Source: Acanthoscelides obtectus (lineage: Eukaryota > Arthropoda > Insecta > Coleoptera > Chrysomelidae). From it: 64,000 bases of DNA. Every line of letters begins with the position of its first letter. Within the stretch, counting starts at the first letter, position 1. Shown piece by piece: positions 33,548 to 45,228 of the stretch. The position numbers and the translations under genes are program-made. A model generated the notes under the pieces. The model saw nothing but the letters and a program-made list of their open reading frames with translations. It was not told the DNA's origin and made no database searches. Where the stretch lies: positions 26,703,688 to 26,767,687 of the forward strand of contig CAVLJG010000005.1 in the NCBI GenBank assembly GCA_963669975.1. The letters run 5' to 3'.

Positions 33548-34775
33548 CCTGATTTTCAAATAAAAATCAAACGGCTGGTCAGTTTGTCTCCGAGCACTTG
33601 GAGAGTCAGGACAGGCATTTTCGCGCGACGTGTTTCTGTGAGTAGTGCAAGCCGAAAATGCAGCGTTCGTTAGAGCAGAGGTACGCGATTAAATTCTGTG
33701 TGAAACTCGGTAAATCTGCGACAGAGACGTTTGATATGATCAAGCAGGCTTACCCAGGTGTTACTTTAGCAAGAAGTGGTGTGTTTCGGTGGCACCAGGC
33801 CTTTTTGGAGTGCCGGAAAGAGGTCACTGATGAAGACCGTGCTGGGAGACCTCGGCTTCGACAAACACCGATAATGTCACTCGTGTGCGCAAAGTTTTGA
33901 TCTCAGACCGTCGACTAAGTATTCGTTTAATTGCCCAGATGTTAAATTTACCAAAATCTGTGGTTCATGACATTGTGACACAGCATTTGAACATGCGCAA
34001 TGTTTGCGCGAAGATGGTCCCAAAAGTGCTCACTGACGACCAGAAATTGCGGCGAGTGGAAGTATGCCAAGAAAATTTGAACCTGTGTGAAAGTGACTCC
34101 CAATTTTTGAATAACGTAGTAACAGGTGACGAGTCGTGGATCTTTGAGTATGGTCCCGAGACAAAGAGGCAATCTTCCGAGTGGCACACGACGGCGTCTC
34201 CTCGCCCAAAAAAGGGAAGAATCAGCAAATCCAAAGTGAAAACGATGCTCATTGTCTTTTTTGACATCAAAGGCATCGTCCACCATGAATTCGTTCCTCC
34301 TGGACAAACCGTCAACGCCAAGTTTACGTGGAAGTGCTCAGGAGACTCAAACGAAGGGTCAGTCGGGGCCGACAAGACATCGCAGCCGACTGGAAGTTGC
34401 ACCACGACAACGCCCCGGCTCACACCGCCTTTCTTGTGAACAGCTACCTGACCAAGGCCGGCATCCCAACGCTTCCGCAGCCGCCCTACAGCCCAGTTGT
34501 GGCCCCCCGAACTTTTTTTTGTTTCCTCGCCTGAAAAGGCCGATGAAAGGCAAGCATTTTGAGACGACAGAGGGGATCCAAGCAGCATGCACCGCGGCTC
34601 TCAAGGCTATTCCGGAGAATGTCTTCCGTGACGCCTTCAATGCTTGGAAATCGCGCTGGCAGCGCTGCATCGACGCAGAAGGAGCCTATTTTGAAAGTTT
34701 TTAAAGAATTGTAACGATTGGCTTAATAAATTTGTTTAAATCGACTCAGTCCTATTGCTTTCCGGACAAACCCTG
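33548..34775 (+). mobile_element. DD34D mariner element, left end missing
   Basis: The right end TTTCCGGACAAACCCTG is next to TA at 34776-34777. The 5' leader (AATCAAACGGCTGGTCAG... to 33657) and the transposase are present, but no complement of the right terminus occurs to the left, so the left TIR is lost or eroded near 33545. Confidence 0.8.
33658..34704 (+). pseudogene. mariner (DD34D) transposase, frameshifted
   Basis: The product would catalyse mariner cut-and-paste transposition. The start is MQRSLEQRYAIKFCVKLGKS. The N-terminal double helix-turn-helix contains FRWHQAFLECRKEVTDEDRAGRP. A frameshift near 33885 leads to SDRRLSIRLIAQMLN. The first Asp is in VVTGDESWIFEY (about 34126), the mariner signature. 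A frameshift near 34325 leads to the second Asp in LHHDNAPAH (about 34404). The third site, normally PDxxPxDFF, reads PVVAPRTFFCF at about 34495-34525 because of a base insertion, so both Asp residues of that block are lost. The C-terminal block ending DAEGAYFESF is in a third frame. It is clearly dead. Confidence 0.88.
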
Positions 34776-34777
34776 TA

Positions 34778-35413
34778 CAATCTACAAGAATCTATAATCC
34801 TGTTATTCTCTTATATTTCTGTATTCCCATAAGTACAAGTAAAAGTGTTCCGCCCCCTGTGAACGAACATCACCTACTCAAAAATGTTTTCCATTTTTTC
34901 GAATTAAATTTTGACGGAATTCAAAAAGTAGGTATCTGTTTTCAGTTTTTTACAATGCGTTTCCAACAGTGCATACGCCATGTACAGCGAGGTGTCGCCG
35001 ACGGCATCCAAAAACCATCGATGAGCGAGAGCTTTCGTTCCGGAAAATCGCGCAGTGAATTTTCATTCGCAAAAAACCGCCATGGGGTTTGGAAACCCGT
35101 TCGAATCCAATAACGTGTAAATTTGAATTCGCCTACCTGACCGGAAAAAAATTAATGGTAGTAACTGGGAACGTTCCACCACGTTATGACGAATGCTATT
35201 TTTGCCTCAATTGCTCTGTACATAAATAAAATGTTAATGGAAAAGGCAATTAGCCATGTATCACCATATTGAATGGCAATATTGTCTCCATCGTCACTGG
35301 CGACATCCGTTTTTGCGTTTCTTGTTTCTATTTTACCGTAATTGGACTGGAAAACTACACCAAATGGACACAGGATGGTATGAGATCTAAGAGAACTAAC
35401 TTCGATCGGCATA
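34778..35413. other. Unassigned 630-bp stretch
   Basis: An 84-codon frame at 34859-35113 has no recognised motif. It is not claimed as a gene. Confidence 0.4.
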
Positions 35414-35415
35414 TA

Positions 35416-37766
35416 CAGGGTGTTTCAGTTTATTGTTGCATAACTTTAAGATTCGATAGAACTTTTAAAATTAATGCATAAAGTCTATATAAACATGGGT
35501 CTAAAAATGCGTGGCTTCCGAAATAAAAATACTTTCTAAAATATTTTTTTTTAAATATTTCGAACAATATTTGATGTATAACAGTGAAAATTGGTATACA
35601 ATGGTTATTTGGTACGACAAAACGAACCATGGGCATAGTTTTACTGTAGCCGCTAGAGGGCGCTCTCTACTGTACCTGTAGTGTATTAAAATGAATTCTT
35701 AGTGCAATTTTTTGCTTTTTGAATAAAAAAACTGATTCTTCGCACTTTTCAACATAAAAAAGCTCTCTTGTGAATTTTCGTTATAGTTAGCCGTTTTCGA
35801 GATATTTTTATTTTTAAGGTTCGATGAATTTTTAATTATTTATGATAAAATAACGTTTAAAAGTCAGTATCTCGATAATTTTTAGAAGTAGGCTCTGCCT
35901 GCAAATATTTTTGAAATTGAAAGCAGAATAAGGTTAAACGTCAATTAGTTGACAGTTAGTTTTGTTGTCTGTTGAAACCTGAAACGTTTTTTTGCAATTG
36001 TGAATGCACGAAATTTAGTTTCTTTTACCTGTTTTTTTTTTGTAAGTTTTATAAAAATGCCATTTTTATTCTCCAATCAAGAGTTAGCGGATATTCATTT
36101 TGTGTATGGCTTTGTAATGGAAACGCACCAGAAGCAGCCAGAGAATACGCACGAAGATTTCCAAACAGACGACATCCAACTCGCTTAGTATTTGTAAGAG
36201 TACATCGCCAAATAATTGAAAATGGTTTTGGAAATCTCCAAAGGGATCAAAACATAAATGTTCGTCAGCGCAGATTTACCCGTATGATTCTGCGTGAGTT
36301 TGATAGAGATCCGACCACTAGTGTTAGCAGAGTTTCTGGTGCCTTGGGAATTTCAGCAAGCCATGTTCACCGTGTTCTTAGAAATGACCATAGACGTCCT
36401 TACCATTTGCAACCTGTGCAAGGACTACAGCCAGGGGACGGAGAACGAAGAATCACATTTTGTCAGTAGATTCTTGATAGAACTGATAATAATAGGGAGT
36501 TTTTAAGTAACGTTTTATGGACCGATGAGTCATGCTTCACTAGACGTGGAGTGGTAAATTTTCATAATCAACATATTTGGTCGCATGAAAATCCGCATGC
36601 AGTTCGGGAAAGAAATTTTCAGCATGAATTTAGTGTGAACGTGTGGATTGGTATCTACCGTAATCGACTATTTGGACAATACCTTTTGCCTGCAAGGTTA
36701 AATGCTGCGACTTTCTTGGAATTTTTAAAGGCTGAACATGCAAATATGTGGGATGATGTTATGTTAGATTTAAGAAGATTGGCCTGGTTCCAGCTTGATG
36801 GTTGTCCAGCTCATTATTCGAGAATAGTTAGAAACGGGCTGGACGAAAATTATCCAGAAAGATGAATCGACCGTGGAGGACCAGTCGATCCCCTGACCTA
36901 AATCCATTAGATTTCTTTGTGTGGGGATTTCTAAAAGAAAAAATGTACCAGACTCCCGTAACCACAAGAAATATGCTAGTAGACAGAATCAGGAATGCAT
37001 GTGATGAAATAAGGCCTTATTTGAATAATGCTATACCACGTTCGATCATTCGTAGATGTGAATTGTGTATTGAACAATTGGGTTTACATTTCGAGGAACT
37101 ACTTTAGATTTTGTATGTTTTTCCTAACTATCCAATAGCATTTTAGTTGTAAATAATAATTTAATTTGTTAAAAATAATATTGGAAAATTAAACAAATTA
37201 ATATTCTGTTTTTTTGGAGTTAGGAATTATTGCTGTGTTTAAAATCACAATCTAAACGATCATCTTAATTACTTGTAATGCCCGAATCGAAAATGTAAAA
37301 AAAAATATTATTTTCCCATAAATAATAAAAAATGCATCGAACCTTAAAAATCGAAATATCTCAAAAACGGATAACTATAACGAAAACTCACAGGAGAGTT
37401 TTTTTATGTTGAAAAGTGCGAAGAATCAGTTTTTTCATTCAAAAAGCAAAAAATTGCACTAAGAAAAATTTTTCGGTCATTTTAATACACTACAGGTACA
37501 GTAGAGAGCGCCCTCTAGCGGATACAGTAAAACTATGCCCATGGTTCGTTTTGTCGTACCAAAAAAACCGTTGTATACCAATTTTCAATGTTATACATCA
37601 AATATTGTTCGAAATATTTAAAAACACTATTTTAGAAAGTAAATTTAAATACCCTGTATTTCGGAAGCCACGCATTTTTCGACCCATGTTTATATAGACC
37701 TTATGCATTAATTTTAAAAGTTCTATCGAATCTTAAAGTTATACAACAATAAACTGAATTACCCTG
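35416..37766 (+). mobile_element. DD41D transposon with about 440-bp TIRs (family Q, copy 1)
   Basis: The element is 2351 bp, with TA at 35414-35415 and 37767-37768. It starts CAGGGTGTTTCAGTTTATTG and ends with the near-complement (one end reads CAGGGTAATTCAG). The inverted arms extend to about 35853 and 37309 and contain GCCGCTAGAGGGCGCTCTCT. It is collinear with the copy at 59959-62336 at very high identity by eye. Confidence 0.93.
36057..37107 (+). pseudogene. DD41D transposase (family Q, copy 1), four lesions
   Basis: The start MPFLFSNQELADIHFVYGF matches copy 2. Lesions against copy 2: a one-base deletion near 36115 (TTTGTAATGG for TTTGTAAATGG); TGG to TAG at 36467-36469 in TFCQW; TGG to TGA near 36863; and a 13-bp deletion near 36890 that removes the end of VAWPPR. 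The first Asp is intact (WTDESCFTRRG, codon 36524-36526), as are QLDGCPAHYS and SPDLNPLDFFVWG. The C-terminus IRPYLNNAIPRSIIRRC runs to a normal stop at 37107. Confidence 0.9.
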
Positions 37767-38020
37767 TATAGGTTTCCAGGTAATTCGTCGTATTCCTTCC
37801 AGGGCATGATAGGAGGTTCAAAAAGCACTATACTAATTTGTATGGTAAAAAATAAACTGTTTTTGAAAATTTTCAATCTTAGTGGTTCTTTAACATTGAT
37901 CTGAATCTGGGTATCTGAGACTGAGTCGATAAAGTACTATGTAAGAAAAACGTGAAAATTCGATCGGTATTTATAGTATATACTCAAAATAAGCTAGTAC
38001 ATCCATAAGAGCAGCAAAAA

Positions 38021-38600
38021 TAATAGATAGATAGATAGATACAGATAAATACATTTATTGTCTTGTAGATCATAAAAAATGACATAAGACTCGTCCTAAG
38101 AGGGAGGTACATAGTACACGTAATTAAAAATAAAAACGAAACAAACATAAGTATTTACAAAGTACAAACAGGGACAACTTAAGGCGTACAGACATTCACA
38201 TATGAAAAAAGTTTAAAAAAATATATCGCAGTGCGAGGTATTCAGACAAAGAGTAGAAACATTTTTCAACTAATAATTTTCGTAGTTTACATTTAAAACT
38301 AGCAATACTACTGACATTCCTGAGGTTAGTTGACAGTTTGTTATATATTCTGATGCAGGTGTATTCCGGTGACTTTTCGAATAGGTACACATAATGTCAC
38401 ACCAGCTATTTCCAAATATAAGAAGTTTACATTTCCAGCTGATCTCAAAGCAAAGCTGTGTCTAGTATCAGTCAGTGTACAATTTACATTTGTGGCAAGC
38501 ACGTGTTTTGACGCACTTAATACACGTATAAGAAATTGCTTCAGTATAATGCATTTCCTGAAGCCTGATCAGTGGCTGTGTTATATATCTTTCATATGTA
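38021..38600 (-). mobile_element. LINE 3' fragment with (TATC)n tail
   Basis: The minus strand encodes the ORF2 C-terminus (SPEYTCIRIYNKLSTNLRNV, SFKCKLRKLLVEKCFYSL) at about 38380-38196. Upstream, in a shifted frame, is TRHSFALRSAGNV. The 3' UTR contains AATAAA and ends in a TATC tandem repeat at 38022-38041. It is 5'-truncated and frameshifted. Same tail principle as the LINE at 24.1 kb, but a different family. Confidence 0.7.
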
Positions 38601-38780
38601 GCTCCTTCGTAACCTCAAAAAATAAACGAAGGAAACCCGGTTATTTTGAATGCGCTGCTAGTATTCTTGGTGTTCCTAAACAGCGACCCAACGAAAACCA
38701 TAAAAGTCACTGTCACCGTATTCTAATCACTGATCAATGCATAATTTACTGCCTCTGTGGGGCTTATAAGGAGCTACATA

Positions 38781-40095
38781 CAGGCTCGAAAACGAAACAG
38801 ACGCATTTACTGGTAGCTCAGTTTTTCTTTTAAACGCTCAGACCCGTCGATTTTGTTTTCGAGGGGGACACAAGTTTGGCAAAACATCACGTTAGCACGT
38901 GCAGGCTCCTAAGCGGGGGTGACACCACTCCCAAAATCTTAAATGGAAAGGGGGGTCGAGTGATAATACCTTATTTTAAAGGTCTTTCAATTCCCTTTAT
39001 AATGATATAAAATTAATGTACTTCAGTTCAGTAGTTTTGAAGATTTATTGATTTAAAGCTTAAATAAAACTAATGCATCATCATTAGTGGAGATCAATAC
39101 ATTTAGCAGCAAAGTAATATAAAAATAAAGAATTAACTGACCTGTTAGGCAAGTAAATGTTGAAAATGGCCACCATGACTCTCCATGCGATACTAAACAT
39201 TTTGCTCAAAACTTTGCCGCACATTTTGCAATATTTGAGGAGTAATTTGAAGGCACTCATTCACAATTCTTTGTCGCAGGTCTTCTATTGATTTTGGCTG
39301 AGTAGCATAGATTTTGCTTTTTAAATGATCTCACAGGTGATAAATCTGGCGATCTTTGGGGCCATTCAATGGCACCTCTTTACCAATCCATCGATCTGGA
39401 AACGTCTGATCTAAATATTGTCGAACACGTAATGCGTAATCCTGTTGGAACATCAACCTATTCACAATGTACCGCCGATTATTCTGATGTTCAATTATGG
39501 CTGTTAATGCAGGATCTATGGCGTCTTCCAGTAATTCCAAATACATTTCACCGGTCAAGTTTCTAGGTAAGAAAAAAGGACCAACTAAATGATCGCTAAA
39601 AATACCAGCCCAAACATTTAATTTTTGTGGCTGCTGTGTATGAACCTCATGATAAATTCTGGGATTAGAATCGGATCAATATCGGCAGTTATGACAATTT
39701 ACTACGCCATTTAAGAAAAAGGAACATTCGTCGGAAGAGCACGTCTTGAATAGAAAATCTTCATCGTTTATAATTCGTTCACTCATATCTTCACAAAATT
39801 GTAAACGCCGATCAAAATCGTCTTCATTATGTCCTTGTACCAGGTGAATTTTATACAGATGAAAACTATGGACCTTTAGAATCCGTTGGGCAGTACGTCG
39901 ACTAACACTACACAAAGTCTCCAATTTGCGGGTACTTAACGTAGGATCTACATAAACTTGCCCTAAAACCCCCACTTCTATTGCTTCGTTCCTTATGGGA
40001 TTTTCAATGTTGCGTTTTTTATTGGCGACTGACCCAGTTTCCCGAAATTTAGTTACAAGTTCTAGAACATATTTCCGACCGAGGCATACCTGAGG
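38781..40095 (-). mobile_element. DD41D element (family P, copy 2), incomplete
   Basis: The left terminus reads CAGGCTCGAAAACGAAACAG after TA and is the eroded form of the terminus at 3848. The two copies are collinear for about 470 bp. The transposase is on the minus strand. The upstream end, including the first helix-turn-helix and the second TIR, is missing beyond about 40095. Confidence 0.75.
39140..40090 (-). pseudogene. DD41D transposase (family P), multiple deletions
   Basis: The visible order on the minus strand is LVTKFRETGSV and the second helix-turn-helix LSTRKLETLCSVSRRTAQRIL; then YKIHLVQGHNEDDFDRRLQF; then the first Asp in CSSDECSFFLNGVVN (about 39735). A stop and frame change follow near 39675. 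The second Asp remains in FQQD (about 39435), but the following GAPPH-type residues are deleted. The third site reads WPQRSPDLSPV near 39350 in another frame and lacks the LDFFLWG part. The C-terminus ITPQILQNVRQSFEQN is at about 39235. It cannot be active. Confidence 0.8.
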
Positions 40096-41620
40096 AGAGG
40101 GGCTTAATACATTCAGAGTGACTTCGAAATTGCCTTCAGTGACTTAACTTTTTATGATGACGTACCGCAGATTGGATGAATCTGGTGCTTCAACTCCAAA
40201 ACCGATCGGGTTGGTACAAAGCTTAATTTTTTAGATCAAATTCGCCTTAAAAACTCTTTGAAATCAACGTCTCAAGTAGATTTTTACATAATAGAGAACC
40301 AGCACAAAGCACAAAGTGCCAACTGTTTTCGGAATTGACCACTGCGAGAGTGAAAACAGCAGGATTTTGAAACTTATCTTATATCCTGGATAGAGGATAA
40401 CTGCGAGCTTTCGTTCATTGCCTTGCCTGAGACCAAGCCTAAACCATGCTGATGGGTTGCAAAATATCGCCAAACAGCCGTGCATTGTTGGCCTCCCGTG
40501 ATCGGTCAAACGTAAGCTATATTACTGGTTTATCGATATTAGATAATCCAACTATACTGTCGGCCACCTTAATCATCTTTTATTACATTTCGTCGGCTTC
40601 TATTAACCTTGTTAGCTGATAAAGAAACACCTTTTTGCTCAACCAGCTCCCATATAAATTCAGTTCGCTGTCCGATAAAACTTGTTAGGGAAAATTATTA
40701 TCTCACAGCGTGCTCTGGTAAATATAACACACTGCGCGACAAGTAAATATATACCTCAATAGAGCAGGGAGTTAATTATATTCTCTGTGTGTGGTCGGAA
40801 AGGTGGCCAATTGGTCTCGTTTATTCAACCCCCACGCCTGATGGGTTCATCTACTGACCACTACCTCACGCTTGAGTTGGTTGGAGAAAGCAGGACCGGA
40901 TCTCACCCCAACATCTGGAAGAATACCTTATCGAAATGCAATTTGACAGAAGCTGTCAAAGGTCTCTGAATATTAGTGATTTCTATTGAAATATTGAATA
41001 AAATAGTGAACATTCGACTGTATTATAAACAAGACCACTTTTTGATTCCAACATGATGCTTTTGTACAGGAAAAACAGGATAACTTTCACGTATTTTGAT
41101 ATATGTTATAGGTCTACATTTAACAATCCGTTATCCACTTCAGCGAGTGGGAATGCGGCAAATAATAGGTCGATTTTCTAGCTGTTAGATTTGGCAGCAG
41201 ATTTGGACGTTTGTTAATGCATGGCACTCTCGAATTTACCAACTTCAATATACTGAAAGTTATCATTACATACCTGTTGAATAGTGTGGATTTGTCTGTA
41301 TTTTGCAAGAAAATAGAATATAAAATACATTCCATCCAATTCCTCATCTTCCTTTACGTCATAATAGTACTCATTTATTAATGTATGGGTTAATGAATTT
41401 CTTCAAAGCAATAAAAACGTTATGTCCTCTCCATCCTAAAACACAGATAATATGTGTAAGACGTGTTAATCCCTACATCTCCCTTATGCATAATGCAATT
41501 ACTATAGACATAGACAAAAAATTATGAAAAATGTTTCACAAATAATGTCTTTTAAGTCCAAAAAACCATAAAAACTAGTAATGTTTTTCTTTTTGACTGG
41601 CGGGGATATCTATCTGTCAC
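40096..41620. other. Unassigned 1.5-kb stretch
   Basis: AGAGTGACTTCGAAATTG near 40115 resembles the terminus of the 56-kb MITEs but has no partner. A 60-codon frame at 40787-40969 is not recognised. Confidence 0.4.
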
Positions 41621-41622
41621 TC

Positions 41623-42411
41623 GCAGGGTTGCCAAGTCTAACGACGATCACGTCCCGTGGTGGAGGGTGCGTAATGAATCTTTTACATTTGCTGGTTTTG
41701 AATTTTTTTCGTGAAAATTTACTAGGTATCATGATTATAAGCATCTTTGGTAGATTGTTCCGTCCGGAATGGGAAAGATCTCCTATTTATGAAAATATTT
41801 TTGGTATCATCTAACCGTTGCAATCAGTGCACAAACACTGTGACATATGATTTATAGCATAACCCGCTGCCCTATCAATACAAATTTAACATACAGGTCG
41901 CCTAGCCGTTAGCCGTGGGGATGCAGTGGTCGGGATGAATATCACGGCAGCAACGGATGATTTGAGCATGTCTGGTAACAACGTATGAAGTGAAACTTGC
42001 TAACTTCACAAATTTGAAGATTTTGTACAATTTCTTCGAACATGGTGAAAGATATGTCTCATTTGGCAGGGTAATGTCGTAGCCAAATGGCAGTCACTCT
42101 TTCTGACACAGTCCGGATCGAAAGATGACGATACTCGTGAAATGTATTGATACTTCTAAATGTAGGATCGTACCGAACATCCCTACTGTCACGATGTATA
42201 ACCCAAGGTACCGACGGAGCTATTTTGCGGCGTCATGGATATAATTTTAAATTTTCATTTTCATTTTTTCAAGTGTTGTGCAATGATTTTGGGAAAAATG
42301 TCACGAATAGTCTCATAAAGCATAGTAGAGTATATTTCAACAGTTGGCGGAACTTACTCCTCTGGGACCAGGAGGGTAAATCGGGATATTAATGCACAAT
42401 CTGGCAACCCT
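41623..42411. mobile_element. Possible ITm MITE
   Basis: CAGGGTTGCCAAGTCT at the left and the complement of CAGGGTTGCCAGATTG at the right form a terminal inverted repeat of about 13 bp. TA follows the right end but not the left. There is no coding content. The short match makes this tentative. Confidence 0.35.
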
Positions 42412-42413
42412 GT

Positions 42414-45225
42414 AGCACCCTCACAAAATGGCCGCTGACAACCACACAAGTCACCGTGTTGTCATTGAATAGCATGGAATTAAACCTTCAGAGTATATGT
42501 TTTGTGACTGGTACCAAGAGTTGACACATCCCACACATGTGTCACTCCTTGAAATGCAATAATCAGCTGTATTCAAATAATGTCTAATATAAATATAACC
42601 TAGAATGTGTACTCGTGTGGAATTTCTCAATCGTTGTGAATATAGTGTGTATGTTTGTTCAGTTCCTGAACAATGAAAAATATTCAACTTTATGGATGTA
42701 TGGATATCAAAAAACCTTAATGGTTTTTGGGAATATCAATCTAAGGTGCCATAATGGTTCTGATGAACGGCAAGTAAATGAATGAATGTTTGGAAACGAG
42801 CAATATCTTTTGGTAGAGCCTGTCATCAAGTAGGTGCTTAATGGCTATCTGCGAGAGGTTTATAGGAAAAAACACCCAGTATCACATATCAATTGAAGAA
42901 AATAATATAAACATGAATAAAAAATCAACAATAGTAATTAAAACATGAATTTAATTCAAAAATCAAACATTTCTTAAAATTTTGACTGAATTATATGTAA
43001 TTTCTTAATATTCAATAAGCGGGTGATGTTTGAATGACAAGTTATCATCTCATACTTTGACAGTATTTTGTTTTCAACATTTCATAGCTATTGGTTCCTA
43101 AAATTTGTTGATTGGAACTTGAAGCTCATTCGCTGTATCTGACGGTCTGTTACCCTATAGATGGATAATAACGGACTGTTTTTGGTGAAATTGGCCCTTA
43201 GAGAAGTTTCACGGTATTTGGGGGTAATAATTTACCCCAGTTTGAGGAAATCTGCTAAGTGAAAAAATGTAAAGTGAGGTTACAGCCGTAACGCAATTAA
43301 ATACTCGTATCAGCCCAGAAAGAAAGTTTATTCTGTGTCCATGGTCACGCTTTCGTAAATGCTTATTTTTTTTCCTTCAGGGCGTGCTTCAAGAATATTG
43401 CATGAAATACTCAACTCAGAATATCGATACAAAATCCACCTACAACGTCGAGATCTTCTTTCATGACAAGCAATCCAGGAAAATGGAGAAGAAACATCAA
43501 TAAAGGTAAAATATCAAAATATACAGCGCACAATATACAAAACTGCTAAAATCAGAAAAATGTGGAGCACGTTTGAGCTGAGGATTCCAAGTGAACATTC
43601 GCTAAACTCTAATCATGAGCTTTGTAATGTAAAGATCGATGTGAGCACTACATTACAGCGCTCGGCTTCAGTCAATCGCCGCCTTTGTAATTTAATCTGG
43701 TGAAGATTCAAACATGTCTGAAGATATCCAAGGATAATATAACTCCTGAAACTGCGACCCAGTTTGCTTGAAGGGAAGATCTAAATGATATCCTTCAAAC
43801 CCACTGATGGATCATGAGTTTTTTTACTTCCAGGTTTTTTCAGACGATTTGTTATTGGATTTCAAGTGCGCAGACGTTTTACTTTTCTATCTCAAGGGCA
43901 AACTCTTACATTATTTCCTCACAAGATGAAGAATATGATTTCCCTTACATGTGTATTTCTCGCAATTCAGGTCCATAAGCAATGCACATGCAGCGTTACT
44001 AGCCGACACTACTTCTGGTTCGATTTTTGCGTTTTGAGAGGACTTTCAGCGTTTTCGGGACGATGGTCGAGGGTGACGTGTCCGGTACATTAAAAAACGG
44101 CAGGTAACCTCTTGCTCGTTTTGGGGGGCTGGACGTTCTTTTGGGAACTGGAATATCTACCCAGGAGAAACTGGGATTTGCTGGTTTTGCGTGGCGCCAT
44201 TTCTCAGCTCAATCTCGGCTTGTTACACGACTACTGTAGTAGCACATTGTATAGACATGTGAAAACAAAATAGCATTAACGGAATGTCATCTGGAAAACA
44301 CGAAACAAAATATATTGTCACAGTGGTGGTCAAAACGTCGTGCAATAAACTGAAATATAAACGTAATGTGGTTTGGATGTGACCAGACAATGGGGTCCTG
44401 TATATGCAAGTATTGCCAAGATATGAATAAAGGAAAAGAAAAATTGTGACTGTTATGGGGCGAAACAGCTGATACGCGTCTGTTTAAAGTTGATAGAAGG
44501 AGCTCTCGAAGGAACAAAATAAGGCATCACATCAGTAACGACAGCTTTCCCTGGTTGGCGGCGATCATGGTCAGTCTAACGAAAGCTATATTACTAATGC
44601 AAATCTCTCGTTGCTTGTCAGTAAGAAATTTTCTTAAGATCAACAAATACTCTGAATATCCTACATATTGACGTATCGCAGTGGAGGTGCAAGGGACCAC
44701 TTCGTCATGAACATACTATAATGCTATCGATCAATTTCCGGAAAATGACACCCGAGCGAACGTTGAAACTTCGTAGAAAATTCCTCCCTCTTTCAAAGTT
44801 CTCTTCATTGAAAAATAGAGATACAAAATTTTGTTTCAAGCTTACGATGTTTGACAGTGCATTCACATGAATTCATAAGTGCATGTCCTTAAAACAGTGT
44901 TTAATACAATAGATTTAATTATTTAATTTGGCTCTGTTAGCTGTTAACCTGTAAAGTATCTCAAACCTCTGGTGTCTCATCTATCAGGGTTGTCGTCACC
45001 TGCAATCAACGTTTGTTAGAAAAATGGTGCGAAACTTTCCTTCCCGTTCCATGGCGATTTTCTGTTTGTTGGCGCCCCATGGCCCATTAATTTCGGGCCA
45101 TGTATCCATCAAGTTCTTCGGCCAAGTCGTACTTCACGGTCACAGTGAAACCAGTGGCGGCGACATCACTGAGTGTGTAGCATTTAGGCCTATATTCTAC
45201 AAGTAAATGTATTGTAAGTTGGGTA
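42414..45225. other. Unassigned 2.8-kb stretch
   Basis: An exon-like segment is at about 43381-43505 (see findings). Bases 44250-44410 share scattered blocks (ATGTGAAAAC, GGTCACC/GGTGGTCA) with 49815-49960. No gene is assigned. Confidence 0.4.
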
Positions 45226-45228
45226 TTC

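Noticed and set aside
33965..34670. Long minus-strand frames of 103-207 codons
   Set aside because: They are antisense shadows of the mariner transposase, which has clear family motifs on the plus strand.
34859..35113. 84-codon frame between mariner and family Q
   Set aside because: No recognisable domain and no repeat or conservation evidence inside the window.
38369..38833. 154-codon plus-strand frame
   Set aside because: Overlaps, in antisense, the LINE C-terminus with its tandem-repeat tail and the end of a DD41D element; the plus-strand protein shows no motif.
40110..40145. Further MITE N terminus (AGAGTGACTTCGAAATTG)
   Set aside because: One partial end of about 20 bp without partner or internal similarity; could be chance.
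40787..40969. Possible LINE ORF2 tail
   Set aside because: The short frame shows no RT or endonuclease motif that can be placed with confidence.
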